Made by a program: the position numbers and the translations under genes. Shown here in pieces: positions 42,223-51,475 of a DNA stretch of 64,000 nucleotides. Source of the DNA: RGIG8124 sp045130665 (GTDB lineage Bacteria > Bacillota > Clostridia > Christensenellales > CAG-917); NCBI GenBank assembly GCA_045130665.1, contig JBGUQC010000003.1, positions 124,001-188,000 on the forward strand. Direction: 5' to 3'. The stretch's first letter is position 1. Every line of letters starts with the position of its first letter. The notes beneath the pieces are model-generated. The model worked only from the letters and a program-made list of their open reading frames with translations, had not been told where the DNA came from and did no database searches.

Positions 42223-43524
42223 ATGAGAATGGTAGATATCATAAAAAAGAAAAGAGATGGTAATTCATTGACACATGAAGAGATAAAGTTCATGGTTGAT
42301 GGTTATATTAATGGCGATATACCAGACTATCAAATGTCTGCTTTTTTAATGGCAGTATATTATGAGGGTATGGAAACAGATGAGATAGTTTATCTAACGC
42401 AACTTATGGCAGACTCTGGTTCCAAGATAGACCTATCCAACATTAAGGGATTTAAAGTAGATAAACATTCAACAGGTGGTGTTGGAGATAAGACATCTTT
42501 AGTTGTTGGACCATTAGCAGCAGCATGTGGTGTTAAGGTTGCAAAGATTAGTGGTAGGGGATTAGGTCATACTGGTGGTACAGTAGATAAACTTGAATCC
42601 ATACCAGGATATAAGACAGCCCTTCCTGTTGAAGAGTTTGAATCAATAGTCAATGATGTAGGTGTTTCTATTATTGGACAAAGCGCAAATGTTGCTCCAG
42701 TAGATAAAAAACTTTATGCATTAAGAGATGTTACAGCAACAGTAGATAGTCTTCCATTAATTGCAACAAGTGTTATGAGTAAAAAACTTGCTGCAGATGA
42801 TGATGGTATTGTTCTTGAGGTCACTGTTGGTAGTGGTAGCTTTAATAAAACAATGGAAGCAGGTTATAAACTTGCAAAAATTATGGTAGATATTGGCAAT
42901 AGTGCAGGAAAAAAGACTGTTGCAGTATTAACCAATATGGATCAGCCACTTGGAAACACTATTGGGAACTCTCTTGAAGTAGTTGAAGCAATAAATGTTT
43001 TAAAAACAGGAACAGGAAATGAAAAATTTGTAGAAGTTTGTTTAGATTTGGTTTCAGCTATGCTGTATGTTGCTGGTATTGGCACTATGGATGCATGCAG
43101 AGCACTTGCAAAAGAGAAACTTCAAAATGGTGAGGCATATAAGAAGTTCTACCAAATGGTAGAAAGACACGGCGGAGATGTTTCATGTCTTGAAGATACA
43201 TCTAAATTTTATTTAGGTGTAACTAAAGAAGTTGTTGCACCAGATAATGGTTATATACAAAGTATATACACTGAGGGATATGGCTTAGCATCTCTATATT
43301 TAGGTGCTGGTAGAAACACCATAGAAGATGAAATTGATGATGCTGCTGGTATTGAAGTTATAAAGACAGTTGGAGATTATGTAAATAAGGGTGATGTAAT
43401 AGCAATATTACATTCATCAGATTCAGATAAATTCGCTCAATCTGAGGCAAAAATACTAGAAAGTATTGTTATTGGAAACGATAAAGTAGAAGCAAAAACA
43501 GAGATTCTGGGATACGTCGAATAA
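42223..43524 (+). CDS. pdp: Pyrimidine-nucleoside phosphorylase
   Basis: A 433-residue phosphorylase of the thymidine phosphorylase family. DKHSTGGVGDKTSL binds phosphate, and VAKISGRGLGHTGGTVDKLE follows; the C-terminal domain includes the usual late beta-barrel (GDYVNKGDVIAILH). With deoD, deoB, deoC and cdd it forms a full route from nucleosides to central carbon. It could equally be named deoA; Firmicutes forms are usually Pdp with broader specificity. Confidence 0.93.
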   Translation: MRMVDIIKKKRDGNSLTHEEIKFMVDGYINGDIPDYQMSAFLMAVYYEGMETDEIVYLTQLMADSGSKIDLSNIKGFKVDKHSTGGVGDKTSLVVGPLAAACGVKVAKISGRGLGHTGGTVDKLESIPGYKTALPVEEFESIVNDVGVSIIGQSANVAPVDKKLYALRDVTATVDSLPLIATSVMSKKLAADDDGIVLEVTVGSGSFNKTMEAGYKLAKIMVDIGNSAGKKTVAVLTNMDQPLGNTIGNSLEVVEAINVLKTGTGNEKFVEVCLDLVSAMLYVAGIGTMDACRALAKEKLQNGEAYKKFYQMVERHGGDVSCLEDTSKFYLGVTKEVVAPDNGYIQSIYTEGYGLASLYLGAGRNTIEDEIDDAAGIEVIKTVGDYVNKGDVIAILHSSDSDKFAQSEAKILESIVIGNDKVEAKTEILGYVE

Positions 43525-43548
43525 AATTCCCATAAATTATATTTAAGA

Positions 43549-43570
43549 AAAAATTGTTATATCAATTTTT
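43549..43570. terminator. Weak AT-rich hairpin after the deo operon
   Basis: AAAAATTG (43549-43556) and CAATTTTT (43563-43570) form an 8-bp stem with a 6-base loop. Mostly A-T, so it may be a weak terminator or an operator overlapping the next promoter. Confidence 0.4.
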
Positions 43571-43582
43571 AGTTGGTATAAT
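43554..43582 (+). promoter_or_regulatory. Promoter of the helicase-oad operon
   Basis: TTGTTA (43554-43559) and perfect TATAAT (43577-43582) are 17 bases apart, 31 bases before the helicase ATG. Confidence 0.65.
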
Positions 43583-43612
43583 GATTTTATAATTTCAAAA
43601 AGGGATTGGATT

Positions 43613-45145
43613 ATGAATTTTGCTCAATTAAGAAATGAGGGAATAAGGGATGATGTACTCGTTGGAGTAAATAGTTTAGGCTTTATTGAAACTACTCCAG
43701 TACAAGAAAAGGTTATACCTTTATTACTTTCAGGCAAAGATGTTTTAGTCCAAGCACCAACAGGCACAGGAAAAACTGCAGCCTTTGGTATCCCAATTAT
43801 TAATAAATCCACACTTAATGTCCAAGGTATAGAAACAATAATTCTAACTCCAACAAGAGAACTTGCTATGCAAGTTGCACAAGATTTAAAGAAGATGGCA
43901 AGTGGAGTAGAGGGGTTAAAGATTGCACCTATTTATGGCGGACAAAACTTAGATAGGCAACTGGCATATCTAAGAAAGAAACCACAAATCATTGTGGCAA
44001 CAACTGGAAGAATTGTAGATCACATAAAAAGAAAGACCATAAAACTAGATGCAGTAAAGAGACTCATCATAGATGAGGTGGATGTAATGCTAGATATGGG
44101 ATTTAAGGAAGACATAGATTTTATCTATGATAGACTCCCAAAAGTTCAAGTTGCAATGTTTTCTGCAACAATCCCAGAAGAGATAGCAAAGCTATCTAAA
44201 CTATACCAAGAAAACGCAGAGTGTATTAAAACCACAATAAATGGTTCAGAAATTCCAAACATAAAACAATTTGTTTTAAAAATCCCAGAAGAAAGAAAAT
44301 ATTCAGCCTTAAAAGATATCATTTGGAAGAACGGATATAAGAACGTTTTGGTTTTCTGTAATACAAAAATTAGAGTTGAAACTCTAAATAACAACCTTAA
44401 TAGGGATAGAATTGTTTCAATGTGTATTCACGGAGACATGAAGCAAAAGGATAGAGATAGGGTAATGAAGTTGTTCAAAAACCATGATGCCAATGTTTTG
44501 GTTGCTACAGATGTAGCATCTCGTGGAATAGATATTGAAGGAGTAGAGGCAATATTTAACTATGATGTCCCATTTGAGGCAGATTCATATGTACATAGAA
44601 TAGGCAGAACAGCAAGAGCTAATAAAAATGGTGTTTCATATATATTCTCAGGACCAAAAGATAAGGGTTTGTTGGATGCCTGTGAAAGAGAAGCTAAAAC
44701 AAAATTCATAGAATATGTTTTAGATGATAAAAAACCTGCAAAACCACAAGTTCAAAAGTTCGCAGCACCTACAACAAGATTCTTTATTAATGTTGGATCT
44801 AAGGATGGTGCAGATAAACCAGCACTTGAAAATTTCATTTGTGCAAAATTACATATTAACAAAAAGAACATTTACGATTATAATATAAAGGATATATATT
44901 CCTTTATAGACGCAGATGCTAAGTATAGAGACGGATTTTTATCACTTAATGGAGAGAAGGCATTCGGAAGAAAATTAGTTGTAGAGGTTTCAGGACCAAG
45001 AAAAACTGTTAAGAAAAATAACAGTAAAAAACCTATTAAAAACAACAAAAAACCAGAACCAAAGAAAGATAATAAGAAACAAAATGAGAACCAAAAGCCA
45101 AAGAGCAGGTTCTATTACGATAGAAACAAAACAAATTTAAGATAA
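43613..45145 (+). CDS. DEAD-box-family RNA helicase with DbpA-type RNA-binding domain
   Basis: A 510-residue helicase. Motifs: Q region and PTGTGKTAAFGIP (I), TPTRELAMQVA (Ia), IIDEVDVMLDMGF (II, so DEVD rather than DEAD), FSATIP (III), LVATDVASRGIDIEG (V) and HRIGRTARA (VI, Ala where Gly is usual). Residues about 380-465 match the DbpA RNA-binding fold (FFINVGSKDGAD ... FGRKLVVEV), which targets 23S rRNA in DbpA. A Lys/Asn-rich tail follows. It lies 17 bases before oadA, so it is probably co-transcribed with the Na+ pump genes. Confidence 0.92.
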   Translation: MNFAQLRNEGIRDDVLVGVNSLGFIETTPVQEKVIPLLLSGKDVLVQAPTGTGKTAAFGIPIINKSTLNVQGIETIILTPTRELAMQVAQDLKKMASGVEGLKIAPIYGGQNLDRQLAYLRKKPQIIVATTGRIVDHIKRKTIKLDAVKRLIIDEVDVMLDMGFKEDIDFIYDRLPKVQVAMFSATIPEEIAKLSKLYQENAECIKTTINGSEIPNIKQFVLKIPEERKYSALKDIIWKNGYKNVLVFCNTKIRVETLNNNLNRDRIVSMCIHGDMKQKDRDRVMKLFKNHDANVLVATDVASRGIDIEGVEAIFNYDVPFEADSYVHRIGRTARANKNGVSYIFSGPKDKGLLDACEREAKTKFIEYVLDDKKPAKPQVQKFAAPTTRFFINVGSKDGADKPALENFICAKLHINKKNIYDYNIKDIYSFIDADAKYRDGFLSLNGEKAFGRKLVVEVSGPRKTVKKNNSKKPIKNNKKPEPKKDNKKQNENQKPKSRFYYDRNKTNLR

Positions 45146-45162
45146 ATTGGAGGAGCAAAACA

Positions 45163-46551
45163 ATGAAAAAAATCGGGTTTACCGAGACCGTATTACGAGA
45201 CGCAAACCAATCATTAATCGCAACTAGATTACCATATGATATGTTTGCAGACATACTCCCAGTAATGGACAAAGCTGGATATTATTCAAGTGAGTGTTGG
45301 GGCGGAGCAGTTTTTGATGTCTGTCTAAGATACTTAAATGAAGATCCATGGGAAAGACTTAGAAAGATTCGTAAGGGTATGCCACATACCAAGTTACAAA
45401 TGTTATTAAGAGGTCAAAATCTTCTTGGTTACAAGCATTATCCAGATGAAATCGTACGTATGTTTGTAGACAAATCTGTAGACAATGGTATTGATATCAT
45501 CCGTATCTTTGATGCACTCAATGATATTAGAAATTTAGAGGTTGCAACAGACGAAGCTATTAAGAAAGGAGCCACTGTTTCTGGCACAATTTCATATACT
45601 CAAAGCCCAGTTCACACTATCCAAGCATTTGCAGATTATGCAAAGCAATTAGAGAACCTTGGAGTGCAAACTATATGCATAAAGGACATGGCAGGTACAA
45701 TGTCCCCATTTGAAGCAAAAGAGCTGATTACTGCTATAAAAAAGAGTGTTAAAGTGCCTGTTGTGTTACATACGCATTGTACAACTGGTATGGCATATAT
45801 GACTTATTTGGCAGCAGTTGAAGCTGGCGTAGATGTCATAGATACAGCAACTTCTTGCTTCAGTGGAGGTACTTCACAACCATCTACAGAGACCATTCAT
45901 TTTGCATTAACACAAATGGGTTATGACACAGGTTTGGATGCAAGTGTTTTGAAGGAAGTTAACGATTTCTTTAAGCCAATTAGAGACCAATTTGTTAAGG
46001 ATGGCAAGTTAGATCCAAAGGCTTTAACAACAGATTCAGATGCACTTGTTTATAAAGTACCAGGCGGTATGCTTTCTAACCTTATTTCACAATTGAAAGC
46101 TCAAAATGCTATGGATAAATTTGATGCAGTTTTGGAAGAAACTCCAAAGGTTCGTGCAGACTTAGGTTATCCACCACTTGTAACACCTATGAGCCAAATG
46201 GTTGGTGTTCAAGCAACAGCAAACGTACTCGCAGGCGAGAGATATAAGAATGTATCTAAAGAAGTTGTCGCATACTGCAGAGGCGAATATGGCACTCCTC
46301 CAGGTGAAATAAATAAAGAAGTTAAGAAATTGGTTCTTGGAGATATTAAACCAGTAGAAGGAAGATATGCAGATACATTAGAACCAATCTTTGAAAAGAC
46401 AAAAGAAGAATTAAAGGGTATTGCAAGAAATGATGAAGAAGTACTTTCATACATCGCATTCCCACAAGTTACAGAAAAATACTTTGCTGCAAGAAAAGAA
46501 AGAGAAGAAAAGATTGTTAAATACACAATCGAGCCTATAAAGGAGGATTAA
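45163..46551 (+). CDS. oadA: Oxaloacetate decarboxylase alpha subunit (carboxyltransferase)
   Basis: A 462-residue carboxyltransferase of the oxaloacetate decarboxylase/pyruvate carboxylase B type. TETVLRDANQSLIATRL starts the TIM barrel, QMLLRGQNLLGYKHY and IKDMAGTMSPFEAKELI give the metal and biotin-site residues. It moves the carboxyl group of oxaloacetate to biotin. Unlike long OadA, it has no fused biotin domain; a separate biotin carrier is two genes on. SD GGAGG. Confidence 0.94.
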   Translation: MKKIGFTETVLRDANQSLIATRLPYDMFADILPVMDKAGYYSSECWGGAVFDVCLRYLNEDPWERLRKIRKGMPHTKLQMLLRGQNLLGYKHYPDEIVRMFVDKSVDNGIDIIRIFDALNDIRNLEVATDEAIKKGATVSGTISYTQSPVHTIQAFADYAKQLENLGVQTICIKDMAGTMSPFEAKELITAIKKSVKVPVVLHTHCTTGMAYMTYLAAVEAGVDVIDTATSCFSGGTSQPSTETIHFALTQMGYDTGLDASVLKEVNDFFKPIRDQFVKDGKLDPKALTTDSDALVYKVPGGMLSNLISQLKAQNAMDKFDAVLEETPKVRADLGYPPLVTPMSQMVGVQATANVLAGERYKNVSKEVVAYCRGEYGTPPGEINKEVKKLVLGDIKPVEGRYADTLEPIFEKTKEELKGIARNDEEVLSYIAFPQVTEKYFAARKEREEKIVKYTIEPIKED

Positions 46552-46554
46552 TAG

Positions 46555-46983
46555 ATGGATGTTATTTTAGCCGCTTTAAGTAGAACAGATAAAGTTGGTG
46601 TTTTAGACTCCGTATATATTGCATTAATAGGTATTGCAATTGTATTCGTGGTATTAGCCTTCCTTATGGGTGTTCTATATTTGCTTGGCTTAATTATGTC
46701 TAAGACAGCAAATTTTGCAGAGAAGCATCCAAAATATGCTGCTTTTGTGCAAAAGTGTAAAGATGCATTTAAGCCAAAGAAAAAGAAGAAAGATGGTACA
46801 CCTGAAGCAGAACCTGCACAAAGTGCAGATTTAGCAAAAGGTTCATGTGGAGACTTGGTATTGGTAAACACAAGTGAAAGAGATGCTGCAATGATTATGG
46901 CAATTGTTGCAGATACTTTAGAAACACCATTAAACCAATTACATTTCAAGTCCATTAAATTAGTTGGAGAGGAGAAAGAATAA
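46555..46983 (+). CDS. OadG-family gamma subunit
   Basis: A 142-residue protein with one N-terminal membrane helix (about 19-50, ALIGIAIVFVVLAFLMGVLY), a Lys-rich stretch and a C-terminal soluble part. OadG subunits hold the decarboxylase complex together at the membrane. It is placed between the alpha subunit and the biotin carrier, with SD GGAGG. It is longer than typical OadG (about 80-100), and the extra tail has no known motif. Confidence 0.85.
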   Translation: MDVILAALSRTDKVGVLDSVYIALIGIAIVFVVLAFLMGVLYLLGLIMSKTANFAEKHPKYAAFVQKCKDAFKPKKKKKDGTPEAEPAQSADLAKGSCGDLVLVNTSERDAAMIMAIVADTLETPLNQLHFKSIKLVGEEKE

Positions 46984-46984
46984 G

Positions 46985-47377
46985 ATGATTTACAAAGTTA
47001 CATTAAACGGAAAGATATATGAAGTAGACGTAGAAAAGGGCGAAGCAATTATTCAAAAAGAATACGAGGCAGCAGCTCCAGTTTCAGCACCAGTTGTTCA
47101 AGCAGCACCTGTTGCTCAAACATCAGCACCAGCAGCTCCAGTTGCACAAGCAACTGCAGGCAGTGCAAATTCAGTTAAATCACCTCTCCCAGGAACTATT
47201 AATGCTGTTAAAGTTCAAGTTGGACAAACAGTTAAGAAAGGAGATGTCTTATTCATCTTAGAAGCTATGAAGATGGAAAATGATGTTCCTGCAGATAGAG
47301 ATGGAAAAATTACGAACATTTATGTACAAAAGGGTGCAACAGTAGAAACAGGCACAGCACTTTGTGATATTCAATAA
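46985..47377 (+). CDS. Biotin carrier (biotinyl/lipoyl-attachment) protein
   Basis: A 130-residue protein: a short N-terminal part, a Pro/Ala linker (about 35-65), then a biotinyl domain with ILEAMKMENDV, the lysine of AMKM being the biotin site. It carries CO2 between OadA and OadB. Start set at ATG 46985, immediately after the OadG stop and preceded by GGAGAGGAG; an earlier in-frame codon has no support. The biotin ligase gene at 50722 could modify it. Confidence 0.94.
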   Translation: MIYKVTLNGKIYEVDVEKGEAIIQKEYEAAAPVSAPVVQAAPVAQTSAPAAPVAQATAGSANSVKSPLPGTINAVKVQVGQTVKKGDVLFILEAMKMENDVPADRDGKITNIYVQKGATVETGTALCDIQ

Positions 47378-47387
47378 GGAGTAAAAA

Positions 47388-48611
47388 ATGAACGTTGGTG
47401 AAACATTAAAAGAATTATGGGGAACTAGCGGCTTTGCTAATTTTACATGGCAAAACATTGTCATGATATTAATAGCATTCGTTTTATTATTCCTCGCTAT
47501 TAAGAAAAAATTCGAACCACTCCTTCTTGTTGGAATTGCGTTTGGAATTTTATTAACAAACTTGCCAGTAGGGAATGTTTCGGATTCTATTTTCCATGCA
47601 ACATGGTGGACTGGCCAAGATTGGCCAGGTGGTATATCACCAGCAATGGATCCAGAGGGACATATAAACTATGTTTATATTCTTCAAAATGGTGGATTAT
47701 TAGATATCCTATACATTGGTGTTAAGACGGGCGTATATCCTTGCTTAATCTTCATTGGTGTAGGCGCCATGACAGACTTTGGCCCATTAATTGCAGATCC
47801 TAAGTCATTACTATTAGGTGCAGCAGCACAAGGCGGTATTTATATCGTATTCTTCTTTGCTTGCTTAATGGGATTCAATGGCGGTGAAGCAGCATCTATT
47901 TCTATTATCGCAGGAGCAGATGGACCAACAGCGATTTGGTTAACCAAATCGTTAGCACCGCATTTACTTGCACCTATTGCTGTAGCAGCATATTCATATA
48001 TGGCCTTAATTCCATTAATTCAACCACCTCTTATGAAGTTATTAACAACTCCAAAAGAAAGAATTGTTATGATGAAGCCATCAAGACCAGTTACAAAGAG
48101 AGAAAAGATTTTATTCCCAATCATCGTTACACTCTTAACATGTTTGGTATTACCATCAGTAGCACCACTTCTTGGATGCTTAATGTTTGGTAACCTCTTA
48201 AGAGAAACTGGCGTTACAGCAAGACTTTCAGATACAGCATCTAATGCATTAATGAATATTGTCACATTATTCTTAGGTATTTCAGTAGGTGCAACAGCAA
48301 TTGGTTCTAACTTCTTGTCACTACAAACAATAGAAATTATTGTTTTAGGTCTCGCAGGATTCGTATTTGCAACAGTTTGCGGATTATTATTAGGCAAACT
48401 CTTATATGTACTCTCAAGAGGCAAGGTCAACCCACTCATTGGTTCTGCAGGTGTATCTGCTGTTCCAATGGCGGCAAGAGTAAGTAACCAAGTAGGATTG
48501 AAATACAATTCGTCCAACTACTTGCTAATGCAAGCTATGGGACCAAACGTTGCAGGTGTTATAGGATCTGCAGTTGCGGCTGGATTCCTAATGGCTGTAT
48601 TCGCACTATAA
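47388..48611 (+). CDS. oadB: Na+-translocating decarboxylase beta subunit
   Basis: A 407-residue membrane protein with about ten hydrophobic helices. FMGFNGGEAASISIIAGADGPTAIW-type sequence around residue 160-185 matches the conserved Asp/Gly-rich Na+ and carboxybiotin site of OadB/MmdB/GcdB. It decarboxylates carboxybiotin and exports Na+. With alpha, gamma and biotin carrier present, the complex is complete; oxaloacetate is the likely substrate given the alpha subunit. Confidence 0.94.
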   Translation: MNVGETLKELWGTSGFANFTWQNIVMILIAFVLLFLAIKKKFEPLLLVGIAFGILLTNLPVGNVSDSIFHATWWTGQDWPGGISPAMDPEGHINYVYILQNGGLLDILYIGVKTGVYPCLIFIGVGAMTDFGPLIADPKSLLLGAAAQGGIYIVFFFACLMGFNGGEAASISIIAGADGPTAIWLTKSLAPHLLAPIAVAAYSYMALIPLIQPPLMKLLTTPKERIVMMKPSRPVTKREKILFPIIVTLLTCLVLPSVAPLLGCLMFGNLLRETGVTARLSDTASNALMNIVTLFLGISVGATAIGSNFLSLQTIEIIVLGLAGFVFATVCGLLLGKLLYVLSRGKVNPLIGSAGVSAVPMAARVSNQVGLKYNSSNYLLMQAMGPNVAGVIGSAVAAGFLMAVFAL

Positions 48612-48618
48612 AATAATT

Positions 48619-48638
48619 GTGCCTCAGCAATGGGGCAC
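48619..48638 (+). terminator. Hairpin after oadB
   Basis: GTGCCTCA (48619-48626) and TGGGGCAC (48631-48638) form an 8-bp stem (one T-G pair) with a GCAA tetraloop. It is followed by ATTTTAAT, a poor T run. It ends 11 bases before the U32 start, so it is either an inefficient terminator or a structure affecting translation. Confidence 0.55.
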
Positions 48639-48649
48639 ATTTTAATAAT

Positions 48650-50734
48650 ATGGAACTATTAGCACCAGCAGGAAATCCAGAAGCATTAAAAGCTGCCATA
48701 TATTCGGGAGCAAATGCAGTATATTTTGGATTAAACAAATTCAATGCACGAATAAATGCAAATAACTTTAACAAGGAAAATGTTAGAGAATATATTGAAT
48801 TGTGTCATTTGCATGGTGTTAAAGCATACATTACATTTAATACCATTATCAAAGATAATGAGTTTGAAGAATTTGAAGAAAGTGTTAAGGTAGCCGCAGA
48901 GGCTAAAGCAGACGCTTTTATTGTTACAGATTTAGGTGCACTATCTATCTTTGCAAAGTATGATGTACCACTTCATGCATCTACTCAAATGGGTATACAT
49001 AATTTAGATGGTGCTAAGTTTGTAGAGAAGTTAGGCTTTACAAGAGTAGTTGTATCTAGAGAAACACTATTTGAAGATATTAAAGAAATTAAAGAGAAGA
49101 CCTCTTTAGAGGTAGAGTACTTTGTCCATGGTGCTTTATGTGTATCTTTCTCTGGTGGATGCTTGTTATCTTCTTTCATGACAGGTACAAGTGGAAACAG
49201 AGGATTATGTAAGCAACCATGTAGACTTTGCTATGAATCTTCACTAAGTGGTGAGAACAAATACTATTTATCTCCAGCAGACCAATGCTTAATAGACAAA
49301 ATAGATGATTTAAAAAAGATTGGTATAGATTCTCTTAAAATAGAGGGAAGACTAAAGTCTTCATATTATGTTGGAGAAGTAACAAAAGTATATAGAGAAG
49401 CATTGGATGGCAAAAAGGATCCAAACTATTTAAGCAGGCTCTACAGAGCTTACAATAGGGGCCATTTCACTTCTGGCTATAACTATGATAATACTCTCGA
49501 ACTAATGAGTATCGATGTCCAGAACAACATAGGAGAGGCTGTTGGCAAGATTGTAAAGAGATATGGCCCAACTATGGAGATTCAATCTAGTTATGAGTTT
49601 AAGATTGGAGACGGTATTAAGATTATTAATAACGGCAAAGAAATTGGTGGCTTTGGCATAGATAATGTAAGAAAGCTAAAAGATGGCATTTATGCCATAA
49701 AGACTGTAAAAGACTATCCAGTTGGTGCAGAGGTTCACTTAACACAAGAAAAAGAGATGGTAGATAGGTATGAAAACGTAGATCTTAAGCTACCAATCAA
49801 TATAGATGCCATTGTATCTAAGGATGGATTGCAGTTAACAGCAAACTATAAAGACATTAATATAAGCGAAGCTTATGATATTGTATCTAATGCTAAAAAT
49901 AACCCAACAACCATAGAGGAATTGGAAGAAAAGCTTAAAAAGAGTTCAGAGAACTTTAAAATTGTTTCTAACATAAAGATTCAGGATAAAGGCTTATTTG
50001 TTCCTATGAGCGCTTTTAATAAGTCTAGAAGGGATATAGTAGATGCTTTAAGATTGGCAATTATAGAAAAACATGAGAATAATATGCTAAGAAAGCACAT
50101 AAGCAAAGCATATAATGCTGAAGATGAAAAACTAGAAGATGCTATTTATGAAATAAATGATCCTGAACTTATTGATGAATATAGCAAGAAAGGCATAGTT
50201 GTTCTTAATATATTAGACTACACAAAGATAAAAGATATAGATGGCAAGGTATACATTAAACTCCCAAAGATAGCTAGAGGTAGGGATAAGACCATTATAG
50301 AAAATGTATTCAATAGATACAAAGATAATATCATAGGTGTTGTTGCAGATAATATATATGGCATTGAATTCGCAAGACAAAGAGGATTAAAGATTATAGG
50401 TGGTCCAGGATTAAACATATTCAACTCTCAATCTAGTAAGTGGTATGGGCTAAATAATTATGTCATGTCTGCTGAATTAAAGAGGGATGAATTAATAAAT
50501 GGATATAGCCTTGAAACAGATAAGAATATGGTCATGACTTTAACCCATTGTCCAATACAATTAAGCACAAAATGTACATGTGGTACCTGCAAGTATAAAA
50601 ATGGTGTTTATTACAATAACGGTAGTTTAAATATACAAATTGAACGTGTAAAAGTAGGATATTGCTACTTTAACTTATTTATACCTAATGATAAATTGAA
50701 ATTCAATAATAGGTTGAAATATCAAATAATATAG
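48650..50734 (+). CDS. Peptidase U32-family protein (RlhA/TrhP-type)
   Basis: A 694-residue protein. It begins MELLAPAGNPEALKAAIYSG, and has STQMGIHNLDGAKFVEKLGF, FVHGALCVSFSGGC and SGNRGLCKQPCRLCYE, whose cysteines bind an Fe-S cluster in family members. A C-terminal Cys cluster (STKCTCGTCKYK) is also present. Although named for collagenase-like peptidases, characterised long members hydroxylate rRNA or tRNA bases. The ATG has no SD and follows a hairpin closely. It converges with birA, overlapping by 13 bases. Confidence 0.88.
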   Translation: MELLAPAGNPEALKAAIYSGANAVYFGLNKFNARINANNFNKENVREYIELCHLHGVKAYITFNTIIKDNEFEEFEESVKVAAEAKADAFIVTDLGALSIFAKYDVPLHASTQMGIHNLDGAKFVEKLGFTRVVVSRETLFEDIKEIKEKTSLEVEYFVHGALCVSFSGGCLLSSFMTGTSGNRGLCKQPCRLCYESSLSGENKYYLSPADQCLIDKIDDLKKIGIDSLKIEGRLKSSYYVGEVTKVYREALDGKKDPNYLSRLYRAYNRGHFTSGYNYDNTLELMSIDVQNNIGEAVGKIVKRYGPTMEIQSSYEFKIGDGIKIINNGKEIGGFGIDNVRKLKDGIYAIKTVKDYPVGAEVHLTQEKEMVDRYENVDLKLPINIDAIVSKDGLQLTANYKDINISEAYDIVSNAKNNPTTIEELEEKLKKSSENFKIVSNIKIQDKGLFVPMSAFNKSRRDIVDALRLAIIEKHENNMLRKHISKAYNAEDEKLEDAIYEINDPELIDEYSKKGIVVLNILDYTKIKDIDGKVYIKLPKIARGRDKTIIENVFNRYKDNIIGVVADNIYGIEFARQRGLKIIGGPGLNIFNSQSSKWYGLNNYVMSAELKRDELINGYSLETDKNMVMTLTHCPIQLSTKCTCGTCKYKNGVYYNNGSLNIQIERVKVGYCYFNLFIPNDKLKFNNRLKYQII

Positions 50735-51474
50735 GTGGTAACTTCACCTGTTCTGATGGTATCTAAAGCACCATCTTTATATTGAACATTAAGCTCTAAA
50801 TTAGAAGTTAAGGATATTGCCTTGGCTTCTTTTTTATTGCCATTAACATCAATAATTTCAATATTTTTTCCAATAGTAATGCAATGCTCTGTATAGTATT
50901 TAGAGAAGGATCTATTCTCAATATCGCTATAGTTTCTAAAGAACTTATCTATAATCTTTACAACAATATCTTGTCTTATCTTCTTATTTTCTTTATCAAA
51001 GATAGCACCTGCTATATCTTTTATATCATCTGGAAATCCTTTTTTAGGATTGAATAGGTTTAAACCTATTCCAACGATAATATATGGCGTTTCTTCAAGC
51101 ACTGTTTCAACCAAAATGCCACAAACTTTCTTATTATCTAGCATTACATCATTAACCCATTTAATGTTTGTGTCCTTTCCATACTCATTTAAAGTCTCTG
51201 AAACGGCTACAGCTGTAATTGGGGTAATTAATGGGATAAGATTCGAATCTATGTCTGATTTAAATATAATAGAAAAATAGACACCACTCTTAGGAGAGAA
51301 ATAATGTCTATCATATCTACCTCTACCACCAGTTTGTTGTTTGGCTACAAGAATATAATCTGAAATGCCTTCTTTTGCAAATTTTTTAAGAATTGTGTTG
51401 GTAGAAGAAACTTTGTTTCTTGTTTGCAAAGTTAAGGTATTTGGATAGGATGATAAATTGATAATTTTATGCAT
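50722..51474 (-). CDS. birA: Biotin-protein ligase (no DNA-binding domain)
   Basis: A 250-residue ligase that activates biotin with ATP and attaches it to the carrier lysine. Seen are SSTNTILKKF, the biotinyl-AMP loop TGGRGRYDRHY and IKWVNDVMLDNKKVCGIL. The N-terminal helix-turn-helix of repressor-type BirA is missing, so it is enzyme only. Start at ATG 51474, one base after the fbp stop on the minus strand, so the two are likely co-transcribed. The nearby Na+-pump biotin carrier is a plausible client. Confidence 0.93.
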   Translation of the reverse strand: MHKIINLSSYPNTLTLQTRNKVSSTNTILKKFAKEGISDYILVAKQQTGGRGRYDRHYFSPKSGVYFSIIFKSDIDSNLIPLITPITAVAVSETLNEYGKDTNIKWVNDVMLDNKKVCGILVETVLEETPYIIVGIGLNLFNPKKGFPDDIKDIAGAIFDKENKKIRQDIVVKIIDKFFRNYSDIENRSFSKYYTEHCITIGKNIEIIDVNGNKKEAKAISLTSNLELNVQYKDGALDTIRTGEVTTYII

Positions 51475-51475
51475 A

